Below are positions 1 through 10,189 of a stretch of DNA of 64,000 bases, one piece after another. Made by a program: the position numbers and the translations under genes. The stretch is from Verrucomicrobiota bacterium (GTDB lineage: Bacteria; Verrucomicrobiota; Kiritimatiellia; CAIQIC01): the NCBI GenBank assembly GCA_004321905.1, contig SCQF01000041.1, forward strand, positions 62,001 through 126,000, written 5' to 3'. Under the pieces are notes generated by a model that worked only from the letters and a program-made list of their open reading frames with translations, did not search any database and was not told where the DNA came from. The first letter of the stretch is position 1. Each line of letters opens with the position of its first letter.

Positions 1-125
1 AGAAACGCCTCGGTATCGTCCCGTCCATCATTGGGCCTGGCGCCAAACTGCGTTACGCTGCTGGCCGCGACCGGCAAGGTCAGGGTGAGTAGATAGACAC
101 ATAAACCGGCAAGATAGGTTTTCAT
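1..125 (-). CDS. Partial pectate-lyase-like / beta-helix protein (N-terminus only, continues off the window)
   Basis: Minus strand ATG at 123-125 reads MKTYLAGLCVYLLTLTLPVAASSVTQFGARPNDGRDDTEAF: signal peptide plus FGA.PNDG.DDT.AF motif; ATGA overlap with the upstream gene stop. Confidence 0.7.
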   Translation of the reverse strand, partial: MKTYLAGLCVYLLTLTLPVAASSVTQFGARPNDGRDDTEAF

Positions 126-1060
126 TCTTTTACCACCGCTTCGGCCTTCAAGCCTTTGACCGCCATGGCGACATCATTCAGTCCGGTGACCTCCCAGCCG
201 AGAACCAGCCCGCCGAACCGATAGTCAGCCAAAGTCTTCGTGTCCGCCAGATAGCCGCGCCGCCAGCATTCCTGAAGTCCAGCGACGATGTACGGCCTAA
301 GATCACCGGCGACGCGCACCCATTCGCCGTTGGCCACCGCCTTGTCGGTGAACGGTTTGACGCCGATGTTATAGATGAATTTGTCGGTGCCTTTTTTTTT
401 CGGCGAACCTTTGTCCTGCATGGCGAAGAGCGTGGTGACGGGATACCGGTCGTCATAGAGGCTGATCCCGAACCAATAATAGTCGCCGAAGCCCTTGGAT
501 TTGTGGTTGAGATTCTGGATGGTGAAGAAAACGAGAAACTGCGCGGCGTGTACATGCCGGCTGTACGTCGGGCCGTTTTTTTTACGGTCGTGGAGCAATT
601 TGACGTTCACGGAAAAATTAATCTTCTCAATGTCGGCCAAGCTGGGCGCGTTGGTGCCCAGATGACCTTGTGGTTCGCTGATGCGCTGCTCCAGATAGAG
701 GTGTGGCCACGGATCGCCCTTCTCGCGCAGTTTCCCGCCGAATTCATGATCGGCATTCACGCCGCAAACGAAATCCGCGTCGGTGTCTGTCGGGTGAATG
801 GACAGCATTTCGTAAGCGTCTTGGAAGCTGAAGCCGTTGGTGGTGATTTTCTGGAACGCCTGATCGGCGAACGAACTTTTGCTGTGATGCTGCGCCGTAT
901 TCCAGACCGGCGGCGCGGCGTTCGTGTTCCATGCGATCACGTGTTTGTGGCCGGAACGATCCTTTACGTTGAGTCCGCGCTGAAATTCGGTGTCAGCGAT
1001 GAGCTCCACGGCCTGCGCCGCGGCCACCGAAAGCAAAAGTGCCGTCAAAATAGTTTTCAT
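122..1060 (-). CDS. Hypothetical secreted protein (about 312 aa)
   Basis: ORF 122..1591 trimmed to MKTILTALLLSVAAAQAVELIADTEF (signal peptide); the upstream part of the ORF overlaps fhs in another frame. Confidence 0.75.
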   Translation of the reverse strand: MKTILTALLLSVAAAQAVELIADTEFQRGLNVKDRSGHKHVIAWNTNAAPPVWNTAQHHSKSSFADQAFQKITTNGFSFQDAYEMLSIHPTDTDADFVCGVNADHEFGGKLREKGDPWPHLYLEQRISEPQGHLGTNAPSLADIEKINFSVNVKLLHDRKKNGPTYSRHVHAAQFLVFFTIQNLNHKSKGFGDYYWFGISLYDDRYPVTTLFAMQDKGSPKKKGTDKFIYNIGVKPFTDKAVANGEWVRVAGDLRPYIVAGLQECWRRGYLADTKTLADYRFGGLVLGWEVTGLNDVAMAVKGLKAEAVVKE

Positions 1061-1090
1061 CGGCGCCAGTTGTATCCGCCGCGCCGCCGT

Positions 1091-1138
1091 TTTCCAAGGC
1101 TTGGAAAATGAAAACATCACTTTTCCAACCCTTGGAAA
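1091..1138. repeat. Paired TTTCCAA-N3-TTGGAAA palindromes (start-to-start 31 bp), intergenic
   Basis: tttccaaggcttggaaa and tttccaacccttggaaa. Confidence 0.95.
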
Positions 1139-1154
1139 AGCGGTGTAGCGCAGG

Positions 1155-3098
1155 TTAGAACAACCCTTTGATTTTGCCGGTTTTGAGGTCCAGATCAATG
1201 TCCATGTAGGCCGGGCGGGTGGAGAGGCCGGGCATGGTGCGCATCGTGCCGACCAGCGGGTAGAGGAAGCCGGCGCCGATGCTTGCGCGGATGTCGCGGA
1301 TTGGCAGCGTGAAGCCGCTCGGCGCGCCCTTGATGTCCGGTTTGTCGGTGAACGAGAGGTGCGTCTTGGCCATACAGATCGGGAGTTTATCGAAGCCGAG
1401 CCGCGTATAGAGTTCCACCTTGGCCTCGGCCTCCGGCGAATAGTCCACACCCGCCGCGCCGTAGATTTCCTTGGCGATGGTTTCGATCTTCTGCTTGATC
1501 GGGATATCGAGCGGGTAGAGGAACTTGAAGTGCTTCGGCTTGCTGGCCGCGGCGACCACCGCCTTGGCGAGATCAATCGCACCCTTGCCACCGTGCATCC
1601 AGAGGGTGCAGTTATAGGCGCCTTCCGCGCCGGCCTCGACCGCGAGCTTTTGTACCAGCGCGATCTCGGCGGGCGTGTCGTACTTGAAGGAGTTGACCGC
1701 CACGACCACCGGGATGCCGAACTTCTTGGCGTTCTGGATGTGACGCGCCATGTTGGCCGCGCCCTTCGTCAGTAGCTCCAGATTTTCCTCGGTATAGACC
1801 TTGTCGAGCGTCCGCCCGGCCACGACCTTCGGGCCGCCGCCGTGCATCTTGAGCGCGCGGATGGTGACGACCAGCACCGCGGCGTCCGGCGTCAGGCCGG
1901 AGTAGCGGCACTTGATGTCCACGAATTTCTCCATGCCGATATCCGCGCCGAAGCCGGACTCGGTCACGACGTAGCCTTCTTTGCCGACAAGCTTGAGCGC
2001 GATTTGGTCGGCGAGAATGGAGGACTGGCCGTGGGCGATGTTGGCGAACGGCCCGGCGTGGACGAACGCGGGCGTGCCTTCGAGCGTCTGCATCAGGTTG
2101 GGCATGATCGCGTCTTTCATCAGCACCGTGAGCGCGCCGGCGATGCCGAGGTCTTCGGCGGTCAGCGCCGCGCCGCGCGTATCGGTGGCGAAGACCATGC
2201 GTCCAAGGCGCGCGCGCATATCGGCCAAGCTGGTTGTCAGGGCGAGTATGGCCATGATTTCGCTGGCGACCGTGATGTCGTAGCCGGTGATGCGGTCGTG
2301 GCCTTGTTCTTCATCGCCCAGACCGATTTGAATGCGGCGCAGGTGGCGGTCATTGATATCCACGACGCGCTGCCACGTGATGCTCTTGGGATCAATATCG
2401 AGGCGGAAGAGGCGGCGTTTGTCTTCCAAGGAGAGATCGGCCAGCGTTTTGCCTTTGATGCCGAGCTTGGCCATGCGGGCGCGCTGCGCATCGGTGAATT
2501 CGCCGTTACGGGTCATCAGCCGGGCGAACTTTTCATCGTCGGTATGGGTGCGCTCGTGGAGCATGCGCGCATCAATCGCGGCGGCCATCAGGTTGTTGGC
2601 GGCGGTGATGGCGTGGATGTCGCCGGTCAGGTGGAGGTTAAAGTCCTCCATCGGGATGATTTGCGAGTAGCCGCCGCCAGCCGCGCCGCCCTTGATGCCG
2701 AAGGTCGGGCCTTGCGAGGGCTGGCGGATGCAGGTGAATACGCGCTTGCCCAAATGCGCACCGAGCGCCTGCGAGAGGCCGCAGGTCGTGGTCGTCTTGC
2801 CTTCGCCGAGCGGCGTCGGCGTGATCGCGGTCACGTCAATGTATTTCCCGTTCGGGCGCTTGGCCAGTCGCTGGAGCACGTCGAGGTGCACCTTGGCTTT
2901 GTAAGGACCATAGAGTTCCAGATCGCGTTCCTGCAACCCCGCTTCTTGGGCGACTTGCAAAATGGGTTTGAGCTTGCCGGCCTGCGCGATGGCGATATCG
3001 GACGGCACGGGGATCAATAGTTTGAGCTTGGTGGGTTTGAATCCGGTCGTGGATTTACGGGATCTGGTCTTCGATTTGGCTTTTGCGGATTTCTTCAT
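1155..3098 (-). CDS. fhs: Formate--tetrahydrofolate ligase
   Basis: 647 aa; [70 protein letters not shown] and C-terminal [17 protein letters not shown] are typical of Fhs. Confidence 0.97.
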   Translation of the reverse strand: MKKSAKAKSKTRSRKSTTGFKPTKLKLLIPVPSDIAIAQAGKLKPILQVAQEAGLQERDLELYGPYKAKVHLDVLQRLAKRPNGKYIDVTAITPTPLGEGKTTTTCGLSQALGAHLGKRVFTCIRQPSQGPTFGIKGGAAGGGYSQIIPMEDFNLHLTGDIHAITAANNLMAAAIDARMLHERTHTDDEKFARLMTRNGEFTDAQRARMAKLGIKGKTLADLSLEDKRRLFRLDIDPKSITWQRVVDINDRHLRRIQIGLGDEEQGHDRITGYDITVASEIMAILALTTSLADMRARLGRMVFATDTRGAALTAEDLGIAGALTVLMKDAIMPNLMQTLEGTPAFVHAGPFANIAHGQSSILADQIALKLVGKEGYVVTESGFGADIGMEKFVDIKCRYSGLTPDAAVLVVTIRALKMHGGGPKVVAGRTLDKVYTEENLELLTKGAANMARHIQNAKKFGIPVVVAVNSFKYDTPAEIALVQKLAVEAGAEGAYNCTLWMHGGKGAIDLAKAVVAAASKPKHFKFLYPLDIPIKQKIETIAKEIYGAAGVDYSPEAEAKVELYTRLGFDKLPICMAKTHLSFTDKPDIKGAPSGFTLPIRDIRASIGAGFLYPLVGTMRTMPGLSTRPAYMDIDLDLKTGKIKGLF

Positions 3099-3128
3099 CG
3101 TCTCTCTCCTGTTGCTTGAGTTCCAAAG

Positions 3129-3226
3129 GTAGGGACGGCTCTCCGAGCCGTCCGCGGCGCGTAGAAGCGACCTCCGGTCGCTTCATTAAAATGCGGCCAG
3201 AGGCCGCATCTACGGCACGCCCTACC
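3129..3226. repeat. Composite GTAG...CTAC nested palindromic repeat
   Basis: ggtaggg..ccctacc outer arms, with gaagcgacc/ggtcgcttc and atgcggcc/ggccgcat inner inverted repeats. Confidence 0.8.
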
Positions 3227-3559
3227 AGAAATCTGTTCGCAGTATGCCATAAATTCATTGAACGCTTAACAGAAGAACGCCGACGCGTTCTCCACCGTTT
3301 TGAAAATGCCCCGCGCCAAGGGCAAGCCGACTACTGCCCACGCGAGACTAACAGCCAGCCAGAACACGCTGAAGCCGTAGGCCATACCGATGGAAAGATG
3401 GATTGCCAGCGTGGCGGGCGGCCCCAGCCAACGATTGAAGTTCCGTGTATTGCTTATCGAGAAAATTGGGCGTAAAGACCAATGCAGTATGCCGACGGCG
3501 GGCCGAAGCCGCTTGTGTGGCGATGCTTTTTTGGGTACTTTCGTGTCGGAAAAAGCAGG

Positions 3560-3608
3560 TTTCCAAGGCTTGGAAAAATGGACGGGCTGTTTTTCCAAGC
3601 TTGGGAAA
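3560..3608. repeat. Paired TTTCCAA-N3-TTGGAAA palindromes (32 bp), intergenic
   Basis: tttccaaggcttggaaa / tttccaagcttgggaaa just upstream of the trehalase-like gene. Confidence 0.93.
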
Positions 3609-3632
3609 TTTCTTTTTAGAAGGAGCCACACC

Positions 3633-4937
3633 GTGAAGAAGATTGTTTCTGCCCTGCTACTCATGACTGGCGCCACGTGCGCGGCGGAATCCATCCCCGG
3701 AGCCGACAAGGTGCTGGAGCACATTCGCAAGGCGTTTCCGCAAACGCTCAAGGAGCGGAAGGGCGATCAGGGCGATCTGATCGGTGTGCCGCATCCGTTC
3801 ACGTCGCCGTGCGCCAAAGACACGTTCAAGGAACTTTTCTACTGGGACACCTATTTCATGAACGTGGGCCTGTTGCGCATCGGTATGCAGCAGCAGGCGC
3901 AGAACAACACCGATGACCTGCTGTTTCTGGCCGATAAGCTGGGTTTCATCCCCAATGCCAATCGGCGCTCAATGTGTAACCGCTCGCAGCCGCCGTGGCT
4001 GGCGTTGATGGTACGCGATATTTTTGCCGCCACCGGCGACAAGCAATGGCTCAGGGGCGCCTATGCGGCGATGACGAAGGAGCACGAGTTTTGGATGACC
4101 AAGCGCATTACGCCGCTGGGCCTGAATCGCCATTTCAATTCGGCGACAAAAAAAGAACTCTTGGGTTTCTATAATTTTCTGGCGAGTGAACGGTTCCGGG
4201 GGTTGGTCGTCGCTACCCCCGGGGAAAAAGTCGCATTCAGCAGTCATTCGTTGAGCGAGGCGGAGAGCGGTTGGGACTTCAATCCGCGCTTCGACCGGCG
4301 CTGCGAGGATTTTTGTCCGGTGGACCTGAACGCGAATCTTTATCTCTATGAAACCATCCTCGCCGATATCAGCAAGGTTCTGGAAAACGGCGCGGAAGCC
4401 GCGTGGCGCGAGAAGGCCGAGCAGCGCAAGAAGCTGATGCAGGAATACCTCTGGAACGAGGAAGTCGGTTGCTACACCGACTATGACTTTGTGAACAAGA
4501 AGAAGGGCGCTGTCGTCAGTTGCGCCACGCTGTTCCCGCTGCAAGCGGGGGTGGCCACGCCGGAGCAGGCGGCGAAGGTGGTCGCCAAGATGAAGGCGGT
4601 GTTGGAATATAACCACGGCCTCTCGACGTGCGAAAAGCGGACGTGGAAATTCGCCTATCAATGGGACTATCCCAACGGCTGGCCGCCGATGCAGGGCATT
4701 GCGATTCAGGCGCTGGATCGGGCCGGCTTCAAGGCCGACGCGCGGCGGATCGCGGAGAAATATGTGCGCACGGTGATCCGCAACTACGAAAAAACCGGCG
4801 ATCTCTGGGAGAAATACAACGTCGTGACCGGCACCACCGAAGTCGTGGACGAATATAAGATGCCGCGCATGGTCGGCTGGACCGCGGGCGTGTTCGTCTT
4901 CGCCAATGATTACCTGCAAGCTGCGGCGCAAAAATAA
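3633..4937 (+). CDS. Trehalase-like (GH37/GH63-type) secreted glycosidase
   Basis: GTG start after aaggag; signal peptide VKKIVSALLLMTGATCAAES; FKELFYWDTYFMNVGLL, QWDYPNGWPPMQGIAIQAL and WEKYNVVTG motifs. Confidence 0.8.
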   Translation: MKKIVSALLLMTGATCAAESIPGADKVLEHIRKAFPQTLKERKGDQGDLIGVPHPFTSPCAKDTFKELFYWDTYFMNVGLLRIGMQQQAQNNTDDLLFLADKLGFIPNANRRSMCNRSQPPWLALMVRDIFAATGDKQWLRGAYAAMTKEHEFWMTKRITPLGLNRHFNSATKKELLGFYNFLASERFRGLVVATPGEKVAFSSHSLSEAESGWDFNPRFDRRCEDFCPVDLNANLYLYETILADISKVLENGAEAAWREKAEQRKKLMQEYLWNEEVGCYTDYDFVNKKKGAVVSCATLFPLQAGVATPEQAAKVVAKMKAVLEYNHGLSTCEKRTWKFAYQWDYPNGWPPMQGIAIQALDRAGFKADARRIAEKYVRTVIRNYEKTGDLWEKYNVVTGTTEVVDEYKMPRMVGWTAGVFVFANDYLQAAAQK

Positions 4938-4947
4938 ATCACGCCGT

Positions 4948-4964
4948 TTTCCAAGGCTTGGAAA
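4948..4964. repeat. Solo TTTCCAA-N3-TTGGAAA palindrome
   Basis: tttccaaggcttggaaa just after the trehalase-like stop codon. Confidence 0.9.
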
Positions 4965-5220
4965 GAGACGCGTGTTTCACGAGCTTGAGGGCGAGCGATG
5001 CATTAGTTGCCACAAAGCGGCACAAAAGACACAAGCTGTTTGGGCTTCTTGTGCTTTTTCGTGGCGAAAAAGTTCCACGCGTCCTGGTCCCCGCAGTTGC
5101 CGGCAATCGCTTGTGGGTGGGATCTTCAGCTCTCGCGGTTTGTACTATGTCAGTGAGTAGGCGCGGGAGCTGGAGCTCCCGCCCACAAGAAGGTTGTCAC
5201 ATTACCCAGTCTTGGAAAAA

Positions 5221-5574
5221 TCAGGCGTGTGACGCGCGGCGCGTCTGCCACCAAGCATCTAACACGTTCAACAGATAAATAACGGTGACCAGTACCAAGC
5301 TGAAAACGATCCAGCGGACGTGATAGGTTTGAAGCGGGGGCGGCACACCGCTCAGCAGCGAAACCAAGCGATGGCCGAAATTGTTGAGCAGCGGCCAGAG
5401 TGTCAGCGCTGCGAGCGCCAGAAAAGCCACCGTAAAGCTGATGCCAAAAAATAGACCCACCGCCCAACGTCCGGCCATACACTGACCCGCGCCGGGACAA
5501 ACCAACGCGGAAACCGCGAACGCCTCGAAGCGTTCGTCCTTTGGCAATCCACACTTGGGCAGCAGCGCTTTCAT
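5221..5574 (-). CDS. Small hypothetical membrane protein
   Basis: 117 aa with hydrophobic segments (VGLFFGISFTVAFLALAALTLW, IVFSLVLVTVIYLLNVLDAWW); ATGT/stop overlap with miaB. Confidence 0.6.
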   Translation of the reverse strand: MKALLPKCGLPKDERFEAFAVSALVCPGAGQCMAGRWAVGLFFGISFTVAFLALAALTLWPLLNNFGHRLVSLLSGVPPPLQTYHVRWIVFSLVLVTVIYLLNVLDAWWQTRRASHA

Positions 5575-6974
5575 GTGTTGCCCCTATTGCCGGCTTCACC
5601 GAAGCCGGCAATAGCAGCGGAGTTGTAGCCGGGGTCGATGACCCCGGCGCTTTCCGCTGGATGGCCGATCATGGTGAACGGGCCGGTCCAGTCGAGTTCA
5701 ACCTCGACGATATCGCCGAGCCGGCTCTTGGCGTCGGGGAAAAATACCAGTTTGCCCTGCGGCGTACGGCCCCACCAGCGGTCGCGCTTCTCGTCGCGGC
5801 CCTCAATGAGTACCGAGACGGTCTGGCCACGCAAGGTTTGGTGCTTCTCGCCCAAAATCCGTTTGCCCTGCGCCTCGATCATTTCCCAGCGGCGCTGCTT
5901 TTCCGCCGCCGGCACGTCGTCGGGCATTTGCCGCGCGGCAAAAGTTCCGGGCCGCTCGGAATACTGCGCCAGATGAATCACGTCCAGCCGCAGATCTTCC
6001 AAGACTTGGAACGTGTCCATGAACTGCACCTCGGTCTCGCCAGGGAAGCCGACGATGACATCGGTGTTGATGGCCGCTTCCGGCAGCCGCTGCCGGATAC
6101 GCGCCACGAGATCGCGGAATTGTCCGGCGGTGTAGCCGCGCCGCATACGCTCCAGCACGGTGTCGTTGCCGGCCTGAATCGGCAGTTCGAACAGCGGACA
6201 AAGCTTGGCGTCGCTGGCGACGGTGTCCAGCAGGCGGTCGCTCATCCAGTTCGGATGGCTGGTGAGGAAGCGGACGCGGTGCAAGCCTTCCACGCGCGCC
6301 ACGTCGCGCAGCAGATCGGCCAACTCATAACCGCCGTCGAGATCAAGGCCGTAGCGGTCCACAATCTGGCCGAGCAGCGTGACCTCGCGTATGCCGTGCG
6401 CCACGAGGCGGCGGACTTCCTCCAGAATCGCGTCACGCGGGCGGCTCTGCTCCGCACCGCGGCGATAGGGGATGATGCAAAACGAGCAGGCGTGCGAGCA
6501 GCCGAGCACCACCGGCACTTGCGCGGTGACGGTCTGGCCTTGCGCCGAGGGCGGCATGACCGGCCACTCGGTATCCACGGCACACTTGGTTTCCTGTGCT
6601 TCGGCGGCGGCATCAAGTGCGCGGTTTTGCAGCAAGTCCAGCAGCGCGGCCGGCTCCGAGGGCGGCAGAAACACATCCACGAAAGGGAAGCGCTCCTGCA
6701 GCTTGACCAGTTCGCGCTGGCCGACGAGGCAGCCCATCACCGCCAGCGTCAGTTCCGGCCGCCGCTCCTTGATGGTTTTGAACTGGCTCAATTGCCGGTG
6801 GATTTTATCCTCGGCCTGCTGCCGGATCACGCAGGTGTTCAGGACGATCACCTCGGCCTGCTCCATACGCGGGCTGGGCGCGTAGCCGAGCGCCTCCAAT
6901 CGGGCGGCGAGCGTGCGCGAATCCGCCTCGTTCATGGCGCACCCAATAGTCCAAAGATGGTAGTGCCGTTGCAT
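5571..6974 (-). CDS. miaB: tRNA-2-methylthio-N6-dimethylallyladenosine synthase (MiaB-type methylthiotransferase)
   Basis: WTIGCAMNEADS, LGCSHACSFCIIPYRRG (CxxxCxxC), INTDVIVGFPGETE and a C-terminal TRAM-like region. Confidence 0.93.
   Translation of the reverse strand: MQRHYHLWTIGCAMNEADSRTLAARLEALGYAPSPRMEQAEVIVLNTCVIRQQAEDKIHRQLSQFKTIKERRPELTLAVMGCLVGQRELVKLQERFPFVDVFLPPSEPAALLDLLQNRALDAAAEAQETKCAVDTEWPVMPPSAQGQTVTAQVPVVLGCSHACSFCIIPYRRGAEQSRPRDAILEEVRRLVAHGIREVTLLGQIVDRYGLDLDGGYELADLLRDVARVEGLHRVRFLTSHPNWMSDRLLDTVASDAKLCPLFELPIQAGNDTVLERMRRGYTAGQFRDLVARIRQRLPEAAINTDVIVGFPGETEVQFMDTFQVLEDLRLDVIHLAQYSERPGTFAARQMPDDVPAAEKQRRWEMIEAQGKRILGEKHQTLRGQTVSVLIEGRDEKRDRWWGRTPQGKLVFFPDAKSRLGDIVEVELDWTGPFTMIGHPAESAGVIDPGYNSAAIAGFGEAGNRGNT
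5585..5649. repeat. Two adjacent palindromes (tattgccggcttc-acc-gaagccggcaata; gccggggtc-gat-gaccccggc) overlapping the miaB 3' end
   Basis: Direct inverted repeats; translated as the MiaB tail VIDPGYNSAAIAGFGEAGNRGNT. Confidence 0.85.
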
Positions 6975-7029
6975 TTTGCGGCGCGGATTCTAACCACGGA
7001 AACCATGGAACACACGGAAAAAGAGCGGT

Positions 7030-7078
7030 TTTCCACGGGTTGGAAAGAGAAGCGATTACCGTTTCCAAACCTTGGAAA
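7030..7078. repeat. Paired TTTCCAA-N3-TTGGAAA palindromes (32 bp), intergenic upstream of miaB
   Basis: tttccacgggttggaaa / tttccaaaccttggaaa. Confidence 0.9.
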
Positions 7079-7090
7079 ACAATATTTTTG

Positions 7091-7156
7091 GCGCGTTCGG
7101 AGAACGCGCCCTACCTGCGGGATTTTGTGTAGGGCGGCTTCTCCAAAGCCGCCGGG
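7091..7156. repeat. GTAGGGCG-type palindromic repeats
   Basis: gcgcgttcggagaacgcgccctac followed by gtagggcggcttctccaaagccgcc. Confidence 0.7.
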
Positions 7157-7172
7157 CGGTATTGAGCGAAGG

Positions 7173-7388
7173 TTAGGCGGGGCTATGGCGCGCTGTGGGA
7201 GGCGTGGTGGCGCATGCGCGGCAGAGGCACGCTTTCTTGCGCAGCGCTGGCGGAACGAGCGCGAGTGATGCGGGATTCACCGGCGTATGGTTGCACCAGC
7301 AATCAACATCGAGCCGGCCATATTTGGCGGCGGCGCAATCATTCGGTTTGCCGCACAGCGGGCAGGTATGGTTCGGAAGTGCCTTCAT
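7173..7388 (-). CDS. Cysteine-rich CWC-like small protein
   Basis: MKALPNHTCPLCGKPNDCAAAKYGRLDVDCWCNHTPVNPASLALVPPALRKKACLCRAC. Confidence 0.75.
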   Translation of the reverse strand: MKALPNHTCPLCGKPNDCAAAKYGRLDVDCWCNHTPVNPASLALVPPALRKKACLCRACATTPPTARHSPA

Positions 7389-7450
7389 GTGTTGCCGGGA
7401 AAAGTATGTTCCAAAGTTTGGAAAGACGAGCATCAAATCGAATGCGCTGG

Positions 7451-7503
7451 GTAGGGCGGCCACGCCGTTGGCCGCCGCGGCGCTCGCGGCGCGAGCGCCC
7501 TAC
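7451..7503. repeat. GTAGGGCGG...CGCCCTAC long palindromic repeat (copy 1)
   Basis: gtagggcggccacgccgttggccgccgcggcgctcgcggcgcgagcgccctac; near-identical to 18496-18547. Confidence 0.9.
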
Positions 7504-8580
7504 CTACGAAGGCAGAAAATCGGTGAGTAGGGCGCGGAGTTCTTGTTCGACGGGGCGGGCGAGCACGTCGCGGATACGGCGTTGTTGCGCGGCGCAAATT
7601 TGGTCGCGCATGGTGCGCTCGGACGCGACGCGGTGGAATAGTTCGGCGAGTTCGGCGGGCTGCATGTCGTCATAGAGCACGCCTGCGCCGCCGAGCGCCT
7701 CGGCGGTGCCGCCGGCGGCGCGCGCGATCACCGGGACGCCGTGGAACATCGCCTCGACCAGCGGCGCGCCGTAGCCTTCGTGCGCGCTGCAGGAGACGAA
7801 GAGGTCGGCGAGTTTATAGTAGCTCACCAAGCCGGCGGGCGAGGCGAAGCCCTCGAAGCAGACGTTGGGCACATCGAGATCGCCGACGAGCATTTTGAGC
7901 ATGGTGAAGTAGCGCGGGCAACTGCGGTCGGAGCCGACGAGCAGCAGGCGGCTGAACGGGTTGATGCGGAAGTGATAGAAGGCGTAGGCCTGAATCAGAT
8001 CCTCGATGCGTTTGTTCGGCGCGAGGCGGCCCACGCAGAGTAGCGTGGTCAGTGGTGCGGTCAGGCGGGCTGTAAGATCGGCATCGGGCGTCAACTCCAG
8101 CGGCGCGGCGGAGAAGACCAGCGGGAAGACGCGCGCGTTCGGTGCGCCGAGCGCGGCGAGGTCCTCGGCGTCGAATTGTGAAACCGCCCAGGCGGTCTCG
8201 CAGCGCCGCGCGACCTCGGCCACCTGTGCGCGAGCGGCGGCCAGTTGGGCGGCGAGGGCATCATCAAAGCCGCGGAAAAATTCGGGCGGCGTGATGTTGT
8301 GATAGATCAGAATTTTCCGAGCCTTGGACGCGGTGAACACTTCGCTCGCGCGCGAGGCGAGGCCGTAGTGGTGGAGCGCCACGTCGCTGGGGCCGCCGGC
8401 GTAGTCGGTCAGCGGACGGCAATCGGCGCGGAGCGTCGGCGAGACGTGGGCGGGGTCGGCGAAGATTTCGGAGGCGTAGCCCCAGCGGCGGAACACGTCG
8501 CGCAAGATGACCGCCTGCCGCGAGATGGCGTCGCCATCGGCATAGCCGGCCAGCAATTGATCTAGGCGGGGCTTGCTCAT
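7504..8580 (-). CDS. Glycosyltransferase family 4
   Basis: MSKPRLDQLLAGYADGDAIS...LLCVGRLAPNKRIEDLIQAY...FVSCSAHEGYGAPLVEAMFHGVPVIARAAGGTAE. Confidence 0.88.
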   Translation of the reverse strand: MSKPRLDQLLAGYADGDAISRQAVILRDVFRRWGYASEIFADPAHVSPTLRADCRPLTDYAGGPSDVALHHYGLASRASEVFTASKARKILIYHNITPPEFFRGFDDALAAQLAAARAQVAEVARRCETAWAVSQFDAEDLAALGAPNARVFPLVFSAAPLELTPDADLTARLTAPLTTLLCVGRLAPNKRIEDLIQAYAFYHFRINPFSRLLLVGSDRSCPRYFTMLKMLVGDLDVPNVCFEGFASPAGLVSYYKLADLFVSCSAHEGYGAPLVEAMFHGVPVIARAAGGTAEALGGAGVLYDDMQPAELAELFHRVASERTMRDQICAAQQRRIRDVLARPVEQELRALLTDFLPS

Positions 8581-9008
8581 TTCAGCTTCTGTTCCAATTC
8601 GGCCAAGCGGCGCTGGAGGTCGCGAATTTCCTGCGCGCGCTGGCGGTGTTCGCACTCCAGTGCGCTGGAGAAAAGATGATTGATCAGATTTTGCCGTCCG
8701 GTGATCCGGTCGTGCTGATAGCGTAGCAATTTCCAAAGCAACGTTTTGAATTTGGCGGTGAACGCGCCGCACCAGCCGGGTTTACGCGGGATTTCAAAAG
8801 GGAGCGTGTCCACGTTGTCGCGGTAACGCAGCAAGCGCAGCAGCTCGGCGGTGTAGTCGGCCTCGGTAGTGGCGGTTTGCAGACGCAGCGCGCTGATCGC
8901 CTCGGCGATGGCGTAGGGTTTTTGATCGGTGGGCCGCTGGTGCGCGGTGGCGGCGAGCTGGGCGCCTAGATCGGTGCTGCAGTCTTGGCCGTTGACGGCG
9001 AGTTTCAT
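8577..9008 (-). CDS. Hypothetical protein in the polysaccharide export operon
   Basis: MKLAVNGQDCSTDLGAQLAAT... coiled-coil-like C-terminus; overlapping stop/start with both neighbours. Confidence 0.65.
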   Translation of the reverse strand: MKLAVNGQDCSTDLGAQLAATAHQRPTDQKPYAIAEAISALRLQTATTEADYTAELLRLLRYRDNVDTLPFEIPRKPGWCGAFTAKFKTLLWKLLRYQHDRITGRQNLINHLFSSALECEHRQRAQEIRDLQRRLAELEQKLK

Positions 9009-10189
9009 GACGCGGGCCGATGCTCCCAAGCGGTATCGAGGTGCAGCAGACCGTGGTGCGCGGAGTCGTCCTTGACCATGAAGGGATGTAGGTCTTCCTG
9101 CCGGTGATATTGCACGGTGTGGTCCCACGAGTGGATCGCCAGCGAGAGGAAAAAGCGTCCGGCCATCAGCGTCAGCGGGTTGATGGTCAGGCGCATGACG
9201 CCGTCGCCCGCGATGGCGTCCAGCGGGAATTGGGCGATTTGCGTGTTGGAGCCAAAGACGTAGATGCCGTTGCCGGTTTTCAGGTTGAAGCCGAAGACCG
9301 GTTTTTCGATGCGGCGGTTGGCGTGGTAGCGCACTTCGATGGTCAGCGGCTGGCCGGTGGTGAAGACCACGGTTTCGTGGCCGGCGGCGTCGAGCAGGCG
9401 TACGGCGCGGATTTCCACCTCGCGCGTGCCGTGTTCCTCGACGTTCAGCATGCCGATGCGCACCATGTAGGATTTGAGGTAGTTGAAGATCACTTCCGCC
9501 GGCGGGCCGCGCTGGATCAGCGAGCCTTGGTGGATCAGCATGACTTCGTCGCAGAACTGCTCGACGGTTTCAAGCGCGTGCGAGACGAGCAGGATGGTTT
9601 TACCGCGCCGCTTGAAGTCGCGGATGCGGTCGAGGCACTTCATTTGGAAGGCCGCATCGCCGACGGCGAGCACTTCGTCCACCAGCAGAATGTCCGGGTT
9701 CATCTCGATGGCGACGGCGAACGCGAGGCGGACATACATGCCGCTGGAGTAGTGCTTCACGGGCATATCAATGAACTCGCGGAGGCCGGCGAAGTCCACG
9801 ATGGCGTCGAACCGCTTGCGTACATCCTCCTGCGGGATGCCGAGGATCGCGGCGTTCAGGAAAACATTTTCGCGACCGGAGAGATCGGGGTGGAAACCCG
9901 CGCCGAGTTCGAGTAGCGAAGAAATCCGACCCGTCGCGCGCACGCTGCCTTCGGTCGGCGTGATTGTGCCGGCGACGAGGCCGAGCAGCGAGCTCTTGCC
10001 GGAGCCGTTCGGGCCGACGACGCCGATGGCCTGGCCACTTTCGATGGCGAAGTTCAGGCCGCGCAGCGCCCAGAATTCTTCGTAGGGCGTGCGCCGGAAC
10101 GTCCGCTTGAGCGCGCCGTAGAGGGTCGGTACGCCCACGCCTTGTTTGCGGTAGCACTTGCCAAGATTCTGGGCTTCGATGGCGATCAT
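9005..10189 (-). CDS. Polysaccharide ABC transporter ATP-binding protein (Wzt-type with C-terminal domain)
   Basis: VVGPNGSGKSSLLG Walker A, YSSGMYVRLAFAVAI signature, DILLVDEVLAVGDAAFQ Walker B, plus a Wzt-like C-terminal beta domain. Confidence 0.92.
   Translation of the reverse strand: MIAIEAQNLGKCYRKQGVGVPTLYGALKRTFRRTPYEEFWALRGLNFAIESGQAIGVVGPNGSGKSSLLGLVAGTITPTEGSVRATGRISSLLELGAGFHPDLSGRENVFLNAAILGIPQEDVRKRFDAIVDFAGLREFIDMPVKHYSSGMYVRLAFAVAIEMNPDILLVDEVLAVGDAAFQMKCLDRIRDFKRRGKTILLVSHALETVEQFCDEVMLIHQGSLIQRGPPAEVIFNYLKSYMVRIGMLNVEEHGTREVEIRAVRLLDAAGHETVVFTTGQPLTIEVRYHANRRIEKPVFGFNLKTGNGIYVFGSNTQIAQFPLDAIAGDGVMRLTINPLTLMAGRFFLSLAIHSWDHTVQYHRQEDLHPFMVKDDSAHHGLLHLDTAWEHRPAS

Noticed and set aside
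5997-6011. ttccaagacttggaa inside miaB (FQVLEDL)
   Set aside because: Lies in a conserved MiaB segment, lacks outer T/A bases and a partner at 32 bp; probably chance.
5541-7268. 575-aa plus-strand ORF antisense to miaB
   Set aside because: Antisense of a recognisable MiaB; no domain signal.
7409-7423. ttccaaagtttggaa upstream of the CWC-like gene
   Set aside because: Shortened core match without partner; may be a degenerate copy but not counted as a firm site.
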